This document shows positions 30,268 through 41,900 of a stretch of DNA of 64,000 nt, piece by piece. The notes beneath the pieces are model-generated. The model was not told the DNA's origin and ran no database searches. It saw only the letters and a list, made by a program, of their open reading frames with translations. Position 1 is the first letter of the stretch. Each line of letters begins with the position of its first letter. The translations under genes and the position numbers were made by a program. The stretch comes from Bathynomus jamesi (Eukaryota > Arthropoda > Malacostraca > Isopoda > Cirolanidae), in NCBI GenBank assembly GCA_023014485.1, contig JAJOZX010002356.1, positions 496,001-560,000 of the forward strand, in the 5' to 3' direction.

Positions 30268-33052
30268 TAGGGTGGCCCACTTTTCAATTTTTTTTTAAAA
30301 GTGTAGGTTATCGTAGTTTTTCCCATTATTTGGCACTATACTAGCACATTGGTACCATTTTTATAAAAATTGATCAATACTTTTTACTGAATCAAGATAA
30401 ATCATTAGGTAGGGATGTTTTCTGAATCCTCTTGATGAGAGAAGTCGTTTGGTGTGCCTTCCAATGTCATACGACTAACGGTTTAAAAGTTGTGCTTGTA
30501 TACAGGTAATACCAATGTGCTAGTATAGTGCCAAATAATGGGAAAAACCACAATCACCTATACTTTTCAAAAAAATCAGCAAATAGCAGACAAATAAGGA
30601 AGAAAGAAACAATAACTTAAACAATCACTTTTGCATTGTATTGACCACTATCACACGTCACTGGCTGCAACGTTGTCCCTCTGTGCTATGTCATCGTGGC
30701 GAGTGATGACTTCTTGAAGTCGCCGAGCTCTTTCTGGTTCTTTTCCACCACTTGCAGAAGATCCTGCAGCTGTGCCTCGTCCTTTGTGACCGTGTTCGCA
30801 TAGTCTTGTATCAGTTGGACTCCTCTTTCAGCGACGTCATTGGTGACCTGGAGATTAGAGATCACATCCTTCAGACGACAAAAGTCCTCGTTCTCGTCCC
30901 ACTTATCAGTTGGCAGGGTGAGCCACGAAGACCCATACATCTTCAGACCTGCAAATAAGAACCAGGGGGACTCGTCGATCAGGTCGGGGAGTAGCGTCAT
31001 CTCGTCGACTGAGACGTTCTCGTATGTGAAGTCTTTGGGTACAGGGAGGTGGGACAGCTTCCAGCCGGACAACTGCACCCTGCACCCTCCCCGTGTTGGT
31101 GGAAGTGGTGTCGAAGCAGAGTCCGATGACGCTCTCCTCACATCCCCAATCTTCGAGAGCATGTATGGTTGCCCGCGCCTGCGACAGTCCGGTGCCGTCA
31201 GCAACAGCTGGGACTGACAGCAACTTTCCTTCTGTGCAATGAGGAGCCCCGGAGATGAGAATTGCTTGGCGGTGCTCCGCCTTTCCAAGGAAGTTCTGAA
31301 ACACATGCCATATATTTCAATTTCATGGGTGTAAAGTAACCTATTTTTGTTCACATTCAGTTCTCTTTTTAATTGACATTATGCTTCATGAATCTCATTA
31401 CTAAATTGATAGCTATGAAAACTTAATCAACTGACCTTGACCATTTTGCCATCCCAGTGGACAACAGTGTGCCTCGGTGGCGTGAAGGAGTCCTTCACAG
31501 CCGTCGCCACTTCACGGCGATGTGACACTCTTCCCCGGCGAGCCGTTTCTTTCGAGATGCTGAACTGATTGAGGTCTGCTGGTGGATCCGCCGAACGTGT
31601 GATAGCAGCCACAATGCTTACTACCTATGTAGAGAATGGAAAGTGGAAAGGAAACTGTCAAGAATACATGTGGGTTACGGGACACTTTAAAATTGACGCT
31701 ATCGATGAATACTATACACAATACGCACCTGATTATTGGACATGCGGAAACGATCAGCCACTTCCATGACAGCAGGTGCATTAAGGATGCGGCGAGGAAG
31801 ATTGACAGACACACTTGGCTCTTTCGGCAGGGGGAACGCTAGTTCTGTCTCCGACTCTCCTGACATGCCAGTATCATCATTCTCCATGGCCTCATCTCCG
31901 GTTTCGTATGCACACTTTGAGGTTTGCGGCTCCTGGCGAGGACGTTTTCTTCCTTCCTGTAGCTTTCTTTTTACAGCGAAAACTTTATCGTTCCCGCTCA
32001 TCGTTGCCACCCGAGGACCACGTTAATCGAGGTAGAAGTCAATGTCTTCTTTCTTGTCCTTGTCGGACAGCAGTCGATTCTTCTTTATATCTTCGACAGC
32101 GTCAGATGCTCCGATATCCCACAGCTTGTCCACACTGTCCGAAAACTTCTGCCGTTTTCGTCCGGCGTCAGTTTCTCGTTTTCTGCTTTTTTGAAGTAAG
32201 TGCCACTCTTTCCACAATGCCTCTAGCTTCCGTTCGCAGTTGAGCTTTGTGATTGTTTTAATGCGGGCCATGTTCCAAAACTTTAAGACGTTGTTTATGG
32301 TTTCTTTGAATGCGTCTTTCCTGTTAGCAGTGTACTGGATAACACTGAAGAAGTATTGCAAAACCTGCCGTGTTGTTGGGAATTTGCTACCACTGATGGA
32401 GGACGACGGTTGGCCAACTAAAAAAATTTCCGAGGCCGATCTTAGAGAAGGTAGCGATGTTATTTTCGCCTTTCCTTTTGATGACTCTCTATTTGTAGGT
32501 TCAAGAGTTCTTCCAGTTATGGTTGCCATCGATTTGTCCATGACAAAGGATGAGGAACTCAGACAGAATTTCAAAATGTTATGATCTGCAAAAAAATAAA
32601 TAGGTTAGGTACTTGGCACAGGCATAGTGCATTTTCTAATTACCTATATACATTATACATTCCGCCCGGGTATGGTGACTCATTTTTTTGAAAAGTATAG
32701 GTGATCGTGGTTTTTCCCATTATTTGGCACTATACTAGCACATTGGTATTACCTGTATACAGGCACAACCTTTAAACCGTTAGTCGTATGACATTGGCAG
32801 GCACACCAAACGACTTCTCTCATTAAGAGGATTCAGAAAACATCCCTACTTAATGATTTATCTTGATTCAGTAAAAAGTTAAAAAGTACGCATTTAAAAA
32901 AAAAAACTAGCAATTTCAAGGTCGATGCGAGACCCCTAAATATTGATCAATTTTTGTAAAAATGGTACCAATGTGCTAGTATAGTGCCAACTAATGGGAA
33001 AAACCACGATCACCTATACTTTTCAAAAAAAATTTAAAAGTGGGCCACCCTA
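30268..33052 (-). mobile_element. 2.8-kb hAT-like DNA transposon, TSD ATGAAGAG
   Basis: The ends TAGGGTGGCCCAC and GTGGGCCACCCTA are exact inverses, flanked by identical 8-bp duplications ATGAAGAG at 30260-30267 and 33053-33060. Removing the element and one duplication restores the host reading frame ('KRHEE' to 'FARF'). The ends are about 300-360 bp inverted regions; each contains a roughly 60-bp motif twice in opposite orientation (GGTTTTTCCCATTATTTGGC then ACTATACTAGCACATTGGTA). The 8-bp duplication suggests hAT or a relative. Confidence 0.9.
30686..32574 (-). pseudogene. hAT-like transposase with introns, internal deletion and a stop
   Basis: Minus-strand pieces: N-terminal region (32574-32023) ending at a TAA, then in the same phase 'RGPRVATMSGNDK' (32010-31699). 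A splice donor CAG|GTGCGT and acceptor TAG|GTAGTAAG (about 31733 and 31625) lead to 'AAITRSADPPADLNQF' and 'TVVHWDGKMVK'. A second intron (AAG|GTCAGT to TTTCAG|AAC, about 31436-31295) leads to 'NFLGKAEHRQAILISGAP' and 'CFDTTSTNTGRVQGAVVRLE'. The sequence then jumps to a C-terminal 'DVAERGVQLIQDYA'. 'HWDG' and 'FDTT.TNTG' are likely catalytic Asp blocks; the segment with the expected Glu is deleted. A non-functional remnant. Confidence 0.65.
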
Positions 33053-34281
33053 ATGAAGAGTTTGCAAGGTTCTACGATGTCAATGGCTCTCTCTGTTATT
33101 GCAGCGAGGTTAATGGTCTATTCACAGCTATTGGGTTAACACATATACCCTCAGAGTGGCGCCTGTTTATTGACAGTTCAACTCGGAGTTTAAAAGCTGT
33201 TCTACTCCATAATGGGAACAAATATCCATCTATACCAGTTGCACATTCTGTTCAAATGAAAGAGGACTATGAAGTCAAACAACTGCTCACTCAAATCAGG
33301 TATGAACAATATAACTGGGACGTGTGTGGCGATTTCAAAATGATTGGTTTCCTGTTAGGTTTACAAGGAGGGTTTACTAAATATTCATGTTTTCTTTGCC
33401 TGTGGGATAGCAGGGCTTCAACTGAGCACTATAAAACAGTTCAGTGGCCTCCACGTGAAGGACTGCAACCAGGAAAGTACAATGTACTCAGGGAACCTTT
33501 TGTGAAGCCTGACATAGTTCTGCTACCACCTCTCCATATTAAGTTGGGTCTTCAGTAATTAAGCAGTTTGTAACTGCGTTAGATTTTGGAGGGGAAGTTT
33601 TCCAACAGATTCAGGTCATGTTCCCTAAACTCTCTGAGGCCAAAGTCAAGGCTGGCATCTTTGTAGGGCCACAAGTCAAGGCGCTGTTGAATTCAAAGAA
33701 CCTTGAAGCCAAGATGACTCCGATCGAAAAAGAGGCTTGGTGTGCTTTCCGTGATGTGGTTCGTGGGTTTTTAGGCAACCATAAAGCACCAAACTATAAG
33801 GAGTTAGTGTCAAACTTGATTAAGTGCTATGGCAAAATGGGGTGCCGTATGTCTTTAAAATTACACTATCTGCATTCAGATCTAGACTTTTTTCGTGATA
33901 ACCTGGGCGATGTGAGTGAAGAACATGGCGAAAGATTCCATCAAGATATTCAAACGATGGAGAAAAGGTACCAGGGCCATTGGGATGCTTCCATGATGGG
34001 AGACTACGTATGGTCGCTGATCAGAAAGGATAAGAATGTTCATACGCGGAAGTCGCGTTCTTCAGTGCATTTTTAAGGAACGCACACTGCATAACGAGGC
34101 TTGTTATTCTCTTATCGGTTCTCCTCATGATATATATTATATCCTTTGCATCATTTTGGGTTTGTCAAACAATTTTGGCTCAATAAACATTAATTTCCAA
34201 TAGTGTTTTTATTTTCAGAAAATATTTATGTTAGTTTTCTTTATATACTTTGCCATATGAAAAGTGTGATAACCTATATTT

Positions 34282-35410
34282 TTGAAACGGTTGATGATAG
34301 AGCAAAACCAGTATCATTTTTGGAATCAGCGCCCCGAAATCATTAAGAAACGACAGAAAAATCACAATAAACAGAAAATTTTTCAAATTTTGTTACCCAG
34401 TGTTATAGAAAGTAACAACGCATCATCTGAGAAAAACATCAAAAACTCCGGAGAATTCAAAGCCTTTCCCTCTACAAGTAATCAAGGCCACCCCAACCAT
34501 GGAAACTTCAGAAGAACGCCCTCTATCCAGAAATCACGGCAACACGTGATGGGACAAACTTTTCAGAAAGAAAGGTCACAGTCATCTTGGCAAGTACGAT
34601 TAAGAACCTAGGACATGACCTTCGGGACATGACACTCTCAATAGCCTTAGTTCACCGAGTTCGTGTACAGAACCGGAAAATTTCAGCAGAGAAAGCAAAA
34701 CTAAAGTTTGATCCAGGATGTCGTTTGCTGTTACACTGGGATGAAATCTTGTTCCTGATATTATAGGAAATGACAATGCAGAAAGAATTGCCATACTAAT
34801 GCCTGGTAATGATCAGGATTAATTGCTCGGTGTTCCGGAAATTCCACAAGGAACTGCGCGGAAGATGGCTGAAGTATGTTTCAGTGCTTGTGAATCTTAG
34901 GATATCCAGGATGTCGTATCCAGACAGATCTTCGAAACAACAGTGCAAACGCAGGATTACACAATTATAACTTGACAAAAAACCACCTCAATAGAATACT
35001 ATATTGTACTTTCCATGTCGTCGTCATTTTCATGAGGGAATGCTGGAGAAGTTTTGCGGTGTGCCTGGATGTATCGAGTGCTCCAGACATTCTATTATTC
35101 AAGAAGTTTCAATCGAATTGGAATTTTACCGACAAATCCCAGTACAAGACAACTTTCGATGACCAAGCCTTGGCAGAGAGTTTCGTTCAAAGTGATGTTC
35201 TTGGTCCACCGAAGTTCAATGTGATCGAGTTCTTGAAGCAGTCATTGACCGGGGTAGATCATCAGCGAGAGGATTATAAGGAATTGGTGCAGCTCTCTTT
35301 GGTTTTCTTGTAGAACAAAGAAATGTATCTTTCAGGGACCCAGGAACATGTCACCATGCTCGCTAGATGACTAAGCAAAGCAATATACTTTAATGCAAAA
35401 CTTTAAGTGA
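34282..35410 (+). pseudogene. Second hAT-like transposase remnant
   Basis: Downstream of copy A. In shifting frames: 'ITRDGTNFSERKVT' and 'LGHDLRDMTLSIALVHRVR' (34540-34660), 'LLLHWDEILVPDI' (about 34725-34760), 'LLGVPEIPQGTARKMAEVCF' , 'IFETTVQTQDYT' (position of FDTT, Asp to Glu), 'CRRHFHEGMLEKFC' (35008-35048), and 'FRDPGTCHHARWM' near 35330. The order HWD, FETT, HFHE, HHARW matches the 30.7-32.6 kb element and supplies the segment missing there. Many stops and no clear termini. Confidence 0.55.
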
Positions 35411-35884
35411 TGTGTGTAATTGAAGGGGTTGAATTCACTTATGTTTCGTCAGTTTTGATACGCAGGTTTATTCATTTAGGATGACGTGTACCTAAATGAA
35501 ATAGGGAATGCTCGCTAGGTAGATTAATTGAGAAAAATATAAGTTGGATATACGTAAAAAATAGGCAAGGAATAGTTTTTCTCCTTTAGTAAATGGGACG
35601 CGTCAGACGCAGGGAAACAACGCGAAAAGAGAAACGAAGAGTAACATAGAGAGTAGTTTAATGTATTGAATTTTAATGCTGAAAGTGTACGTCATAAATT
35701 TAAAGAATTAAAAACTTTAGTTCATGTTGAACATTAAGACGTTTCTGTTATAACTAAATCGTGGCTTAAAAGTACAGACAGGAATTTTATAGGAAAGTAT
35801 CATATTAAAGGCTACAAACTATTTAATAAAGGTAGAAAAGATAGACAAAGAAGTGGGGTTCTTTTTCATTGCAAAGTTTATATA

Positions 35885-37252
35885 CAGGGTGTCCCAGAAT
35901 TAACTATCTATTTCAATGAAATCTGACAAATTTTTTAAAAACACACTTTTATTTATGTTTATCATGTTTGATATGTGTTAAAAATGTATAAATTTCTAAA
36001 TTTTTTTCATAATTTTATTTTCATAATTTTTTCATAGTTTTTCATAGTTTTATTTTCATTCTCTTTCAGAACCCTATTAATAATGAATACACAAGAACGC
36101 ATCTTTGTTGTAACATCCCGTATCAAAGGAATGCAATGTAATGAAATCAGAGAAAAATTTACAAGAAGATTCCACAGAACCGGTCCTACAGACAAAGCGA
36201 TTCGTGAACTTGTGAACAAATTTAAAAGAACTGGATCCGTACACGACGAGGTGGGAAGAGGACGCCCAAGGACAGCACGTAACAGTACCGAACAGGTACG
36301 ACAATTGTTTGAGGATGAACCAACAACTTCGGTTAGGGAGGCCGGTCGAAGACTCAACATATCCAAGACAACAGTTCATAGAATCTTGCGTTCGACACTG
36401 ATGAAAAAGGCTTATCACATTCAAGTACTGCATGCCCTAAATGAAGAGGATTATCCAAATCGAGCAGCAAGGTGTGCAGAAATTGTGGATCAAATCGAAA
36501 ATGAAAGTTTATTGGATAACATCTTATTCAGTGATGAGGCGACTTTCCACACGTGTGGTAAAGTCAATCGACACAACTGTCGTATCTGGTCCAATGAAAG
36601 ACCGTCTGAAGTCATAGAATGGCAGAGACTCTCCAAAAGTTAACGTGTGGCTTGGAATGACCAAATCCAAAATTTATGGCCCATTTCTTCTTTGCGGAAG
36701 CAACTGTAACAGGTACCGTCTGCCTTGATATGCTTCAGCATTTTCTCGAACCACAGCTTCTTGATGATGGCATTCTTGATAATGTTGTGTTTCAACAAGA
36801 TGGAGCACCATGTCATTATGCTCTAATTGTTCGAGAATACCTCAACAGACGCCTTCCGAATCGGTGGATTGGACGTGGAGGACCTCGACCTTGGCCTCCG
36901 CGTTCTCCGGATTTGACACTCCTGGATTTCTTTGCATGGGGTTTCATAAAAACAAAGGTTTATCGCCAAAAGATCAATAGTTTAGCTGAATTTAAAGAAC
37001 GCATCCAGTTGACAGTGCGGGAGATAACACCTGAAATGCTTCAAAATGTGTTTCGCAGCGCTAAGGATAGATTTGAAATTTGCAGAGATACAGACGGTGC
37101 ATATGTTGAAACTTCTCAATAAAGTTTTGACTTATGATTTATAAATCTATTTGTTTTTGTATCATAATTTAGTAATAAACACAAAATTATGTCAGTTTTT
37201 ATTAAATTTGTCCGATTTCATTGAAATAGATAGTTAATTCTGGGACACCCTG
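35885..37252 (+). mobile_element. DD41D mariner, TA target
   Basis: Termini CAGGGTGTCCCAGAATTAAC (35885) and its inverse ending at 37252 form about 50-bp inverted repeats that read on through CTATCTATTTCAATGAAATC. TA flanks at 35883-35884 and 37253-37254. Length 1368 bp, close to the 15.1-kb relative. Confidence 0.9.
36083..37122 (+). pseudogene. DD41D transposase with two frameshifts
   Basis: ATG at 36083. HTH ('RIFVVTSRIKGMQCNEI', 'SVREAGRRLNISKTTVHRIL'), first Asp 'LFSDEATF', then a frameshift near 36620 ('SPKVNVWLGMTKSKIYGP' is in the next frame) and another near 36685, after which 'FFFAEATVTG' and 'VVFQQDGAPCHY' (second Asp) and 'RSPDLTLLDFFAWG' (third Asp) follow to 'GAYVETSQ'. The second to third Asp spacing is again 41 residues. 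Two single-base changes separate it from an open frame. Confidence 0.85.
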
Positions 37253-37690
37253 TATAGGCAGCTAATTTTAGTGATCAGTTTGATGTAGTTATTTCAGAAG
37301 TTAGCGAATACAACTTCGTCTTTAATTTTTGAAGTTTATATTGACCACCTTTAAAAATGAATAGAATTAGACGTCGAATTGTATGTTATCTTTTTAAGTA
37401 GAATAGGATAACTCATTAGGAATGAATTATAGTCAGGGACTTTAACTGCACAAATAATAATTTTAATACTTTAAACAGCGATGCTGAAGGGGAACATGTG
37501 ATAGATTTTTACAAGGTAATTTTCACTTTTAAAAAGCATAAGAATTTACGCTTGGTGAAAATGTTTTAGACCTTGCCATAACTACTAATGAAAATTTAGT
37601 TTAAAATGTAGAGATCGGAGAAAATTTAGGTAATAGCAATCATAGCGCGGACGTTTTGCGGTTAATGTTAAAACTTATAGAAAATTAAAC

Positions 37691-38130
37691 AATTTTTAGT
37701 TATTTGATAACGCTGCACAACACAATTTCTGCCCTTTGCACGAATTCTGCTAATTTATATGTATTTTGATGCGCTGATTACGAATATGTTATTATTTTTT
37801 CTCTAACACCCACCATTTTTCCAGAAAACTACGTTAATGTTTCACAAAAATTATCCAAATTATACCAAACGCCTGCTAAGCAAAGGAAAAACCCTACGAC
37901 TATTGGCCATTATTGTGACACGTGTTGCTCACTGATTGGTTATTCGAAATGTTGTGTTGTTCTGTGATTGGTCTAAAGGTGGTCAGGTGATTTCACAGTG
38001 GCTGCCAAGTGGAAAATTGTTATTTTCTTTCATTGTTCCAGGTGCTCTGTTGATGTTTCTGCTGGATTTACTGTGCTTATTAACTTCGTTTGTCGAAAAC
38101 ATTCATTGTTTTCGCGTTTTAACTTCAATA
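37691..38130. other. Stretch without recognised gene
   Basis: Immediately upstream of copy B. No TATA/Inr pair as clear as that of copy A was found. Confidence 0.4.
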
Positions 38131-39300
38131 ATGTCTAGAAAATGTGTAAACAGTGCCGATTTATTTTGTTATGTGTGTAGCGAACTAACATTGAAATCCC
38201 AAAAACAAACATTTACCCCCTTTGGTTAAAAAGGCATATTAATTATATTTTGGATGCAAAGTGGGTGATCAGGACAGAAGCTGGGCTCCCCACATATGTT
38301 GCAATTCGTGTGCAAGGATCTTAAGAGCATGGTTACAAGGTTCACGTCCACCAATGCCGTTTGCTGTCCCTATGGTCTGGAGAAAGCCAAAAGATCATGT
38401 TAGTGACTGCTACTTTTGTTTAACAAATATACGAGGTTTTTCTATGAAATCCAAACATGCAATACGATACCCAAACCTGCCATCAGCTATGCGACCAGTT
38501 TTTCACGATGAAACCCTGCGAGTTCCTAAGCCACCAAAAGACTGGACTTTGGACGAGGAATACTGCCACTCCAAAATTGAAATTGAACCACAAGCAGCCA
38601 GTGAGCTTGCAGATCCAGAATTTCTACCATCTACAGCACCGTCACCTCACCTTATTACACAGGCAGAACTAAATGATCTTGTTTGAAATTTGAATCTTTC
38701 GAAAAATCAGGCTGAACTTCTAGGATCTAGGCTTTTAGAAAAGGGCACCAACATAACCATGTAGAAAGCGTCAAAATGATTTCATTACCTTTTTTCCTAC
38801 AAATAATGGTATTGTGTTTTGTAATGATGTAGACAATTTAATGGAGTCTTTGGGGCATCAACACAAGCCGGAGCAATGGCGTCTCTTCATTGATTCTTCC
38901 AAATTAAGACAGTGTTTCTACACAACGGAAATACTTATCCTTCTGTCGCAATTACACATGCGGTTCACAAAAAAGGGTTAATATGAGTTTTATCCCACTC
39001 AGAATATCAAAAGCAAATATAATTATAAAATATTAAAGCATAATTTTCTCATCATTTTCATATAAGTCACTATGCTCGCAGATGCGTACTTAACAAATTA
39101 TGTACATTTGAATATTATGACATTTTTGTATTTTTTTCCCGCCCTTCCAATATTTTCATTGGTGACGTCATGAGAACATGATATATGAGCTAGATTTTTT
39201 AAGTTCTTAGGCCTTTTAAGTTGCTAGTCTACTTCTGTTAGTTTTTGATAGATGTTTGTGGCGATGACATGTGAACGGTGCGAATATTATTTTGAGGATT

Positions 39301-39427
39301 TAATATACTCTAGGCTAGGTTAGCCAGGGTTAGGCTAGGTTAGCCAGGGTTAGGCTAGTTTAGCCAGGGTTAGGCTAGGTTAGCCAGGGTTAGGTTAGGT
39401 TAGGTAAGGTAAGGTTAGGTTAATTAA
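39301..39427. repeat. 20-bp tandem repeat grading into TTAGG-like repeats
   Basis: Four units of GGCTAGGTTAGCCAGGGTTA, then GGTTAGGTTAGGTAAGGTAA and GGTTAGGTTAATT. The units contain the arthropod telomeric TTAGG motif in degenerate form. It abuts the palindrome at 39428. Confidence 0.85.
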
Positions 39428-39611
39428 TACCAAAATACATTTTCCTAGTAATATTTGATGTTTTGCTTAGATTTTGACTTCCATTTCCCTTGAAATTGAG
39501 CCAAACTTCAAAGTACTATAACTTTGTTGGATCTCATTTCCGACGGAAATGGAGGTCATATTTGAACAAATCACATCAAATACTACTAGAAAAATGTATT
39601 TTGGTGTGTAA
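39428..39611. repeat. Foldback element with about 65-bp arms
   Basis: The left arm begins ACCAAAATACATTTTCCTAG and the right arm ends CTAGAAAAATGTATTTTGGT; the arms also share ATTTGATGT and CTTCCATTTCC inverted. Arms are imperfect and the centre is about 50 bases. Probably a small palindromic MITE adjoining the TTAGG-like array. Confidence 0.65.
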
Positions 39612-41670
39612 AATGACTGAGTGACTTAAAACACATAATTACCCAAAAAAGAAACATGAGAATATACGTATTTTACATAGATCCATTAACTATAACACTG
39701 GTATGCATACGAAATGTTTTTGTCTGCTGTGAGGGTTTTTTCAACTCATATTATATAATTCGACCATGCTGAATTCGAAAATGACATTGGTTTTCCTCAA
39801 TCAGGTCAGGTTTTTTCTCTATTGGCCATTTATTATAAGTCCAATTTTATCCCCAAATTTATTGATTTTTTTAGCTTAAACACTGTAGATACGAGTAATA
39901 TTATAAGAACACTCGTGAAAAATGAAAACATTGTGTGAATAAATACTTTTATTCATACAATGAATATGGAAAAAAGTTTATTGAGGAAGGAATGAAGTTT
40001 TTTTGGCTTTTCGTCTGTGTTTTTCTTCGGGCACGTCTCGCTTCAAACACCAGCAATAGTCCGCCAGCATATTGATATCCCAGTTTCCCTGGTACCTCTC
40101 TTCCATTATTTTGATATCTTGGTGAAATCGTTCACCCTGTTCCTCACTATAATCCCCGCAATTTTCAGGAAAATAGTCCAAGTGGGACCACAAAAAGTGC
40201 ATTTTTATGGACATGCGCGACCGATGAGTTTTGAAAGCTTCCATCAAGTTTTCGACAACGGACTCGTATTCTGGACTTCTACGCTTGCCAAGAAAATCAG
40301 TGACAACTGATTTGAATGCCTGCCAGGCATTCTTCTCAGTTGGAGTCATTGCGTTTTGGAACTGAGTATCCTTGATCAAAGTTCGAATTTGAGGACCATC
40401 AAAAACCCCAGCATTTAGTTTAGCATCAGATATATGAGGAAATTTACTCTCGAGATATCGGAATGCTGAACCCTCCTTATTCATTGATTTGATGAAATTT
40501 TTCATCAAGCCCAGCTTAATATGAAGTGGTGGGAGCAAAACTTTTGTTGGTGGTACAAGGGGCACTGAAACGACATTATGCGACCCAGGTTCAAAATTCT
40601 CTCTGGATGCCCATTCACGCTGTGCATAGTGCTTCTCATCCGCTCGGCTATCCCATTTGCAGAGGAAACATGGGTATTTCGTGTATCCCCCTTGCATTCC
40701 CAATACAAATGCCACAATCTGAAAAAAAATGAAAATATTTAAAGAATTTAGAGAATTTGTTCTATCAGATAAAAAAATCTATGCATTGGACGACTGTATC
40801 ACTTCTGTGGGGAAGTTAAGTGTTCTTATACGCTCTCAAATAACCTTTGGAAAAACAACATAGTCAATAGCAATAGTTTACTTATGATATTAGTATTACC
40901 TTCAAATCTCCACAGATCCTCCAGTTATGTTGGTCGTATACGAGTGCATCCAGTAAAATTTTCATGTTATCGTAGCTCTCAGTAAGTTGTACGGAATGTG
41001 CTACAGGGACTGATGCAACCCTATTCCCAATGTTGAGAAGTACTGCTTTCAAACTTCGTTTAGACGAGTCTATAAATACCCTCCATTCTGATGCGTTATA
41101 TGGCAGGCCCAAGGATTCGATTAGCCCCTCAACATTGCAGCAGTACACTAAGGAAGAGGTATTTTCGTGCACTGCAAAAAACTTGCGGAATTCTTCCTCT
41201 CGTTTCCTATACCAGGAGAATGTTGTTCCCGGAGCCAGCAAGTTGTCCTCTCGAAGTCGTGAGCCCAAGATCTCGGCAGCTAATTTGGAAAGTCCTAAAT
41301 CCCTGGTAAGATCATTAAGTTTGGCCTGGTTGAGAGGCCTCGGCTCATTTGAAGCGGTATTTTGAGGTAGCCTATATACGACTGGGACTGGTCATTGGCA
41401 TTGGTCATTGATTCATCAACAGAATCATTGAAGTCCAGGGTTTGAGGTGGGTCGGGTATTGGAATTCCAGGACCATGGGGTACAGGTCTCATAGCAGAAG
41501 GAATGTCAGGGTATACAACAATGTGTTTATTCTTCTTGTTAACTCCTGAAAATAGAAACACAGAAACATGGATATAAAACTTGCATATGAAATAGAAGAA
41601 GCATTCAGACAGTGGCGGCTCGTGAGGGAAGGCTGCGGTCTGTAAGATATGAAATAGGTCGATGGAGTCT

Positions 41671-41742
41671 GTATATTTTCTTTCTTTTTCATTCATATTG
41701 TCCCTTCGGGGACAATATGAATGAAAAAGAAAGAAAATATAC
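41671..41742. repeat. Perfect 34-bp hairpin with TTCG loop inside the first intron of copy C
   Basis: Arms 41671-41704 and 41709-41742 are perfect inverses; the loop is TTCG closed by C-G, the very stable cUUCGg tetraloop. The absence of any mismatch implies recent origin, or an artefact of snap-back replication or assembly. Confidence 0.95.
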
Positions 41743-41744
41743 AA

Positions 41745-41900
41745 TCATTTTACAGTATATGTAAATGTAACTTGTATAACAATATGTATGTGTAAATGTA
41801 TTTTCTATAACAATATGTATATGTAAATGTATGATTACCATTATGGTGAATATTATGCTATATATGGTGAATATTACATTATGGTGAATATTATGTCAAG
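41745..41900. repeat. Short-period tandem repeats in the same intron
   Basis: Copies of AACAATATGTATRTGTAAATGT followed by repeats of TTATGGTGAATATTATG. No coding potential. Confidence 0.6.

Larger units (their letters stand above)
29475..34076 (+). pseudogene. Unassigned Cys-rich/'EHGERFHQD' family protein, copy A (split by a transposon)
   Basis: Exon 1 (29475-29900, exactly 142 codons) has Cys pairs 'FCYVCG', 'CGSC' and 'DCYYC' with 'MGDQDKPWAPHVIC' and 'PFAVPRIWREPK' between them. A 124-bp intron (GTATCT...TTTGCAG, 29901-30024) leads to exon 2, an acidic segment then 'HFPNQRELDDLIRDLGL'. A DNA transposon interrupts at 30268; after its right target duplication the frame resumes with 'ARFYDVNGSLCYC', 'EWRLFIDSSTRSLKAVLL', 'CGDFKMIGFLLG', 'CFLCLWDSRAS', 'PPLHIKLGL' and, after a small frameshifting insertion at about 33555, 'EEHGERFHQDIQTMEKRY'. 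Conserved acidic residues (FID, CGD, EHGE) could form an RNase H-like DDE centre; that is inference. I do not recognise a named family. Confidence 0.8.
35640..37690 (+). mobile_element. LINE endonuclease fragment split by a mariner
   Basis: Before the mariner: 'LNFNAESVRHKFKELKTLV', 'SVITKSWLKSTDRNFIG' and 'RSGVLFHCKVY', the start of an AP-type endonuclease. After 37253: pieces containing a degraded GDFN region and 'LGENVLDLAITTNENLV', ending 'GENLGNSNHSADV' (the SDH position). The halves are colinear, so the mariner entered an existing LINE. Confidence 0.65.

Noticed and set aside
30420..30470. CTTGATGAGAGAAG, resembling a hammerhead core
   Set aside because: No GAAA core at the right distance and no stem I partner. 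It lies in the transposon's terminal repeat.
39301..39427. A possible telomere
   Set aside because: Units are degenerate, few and internal, with coding remnants on both sides. An interstitial telomere-like repeat is the simpler reading.
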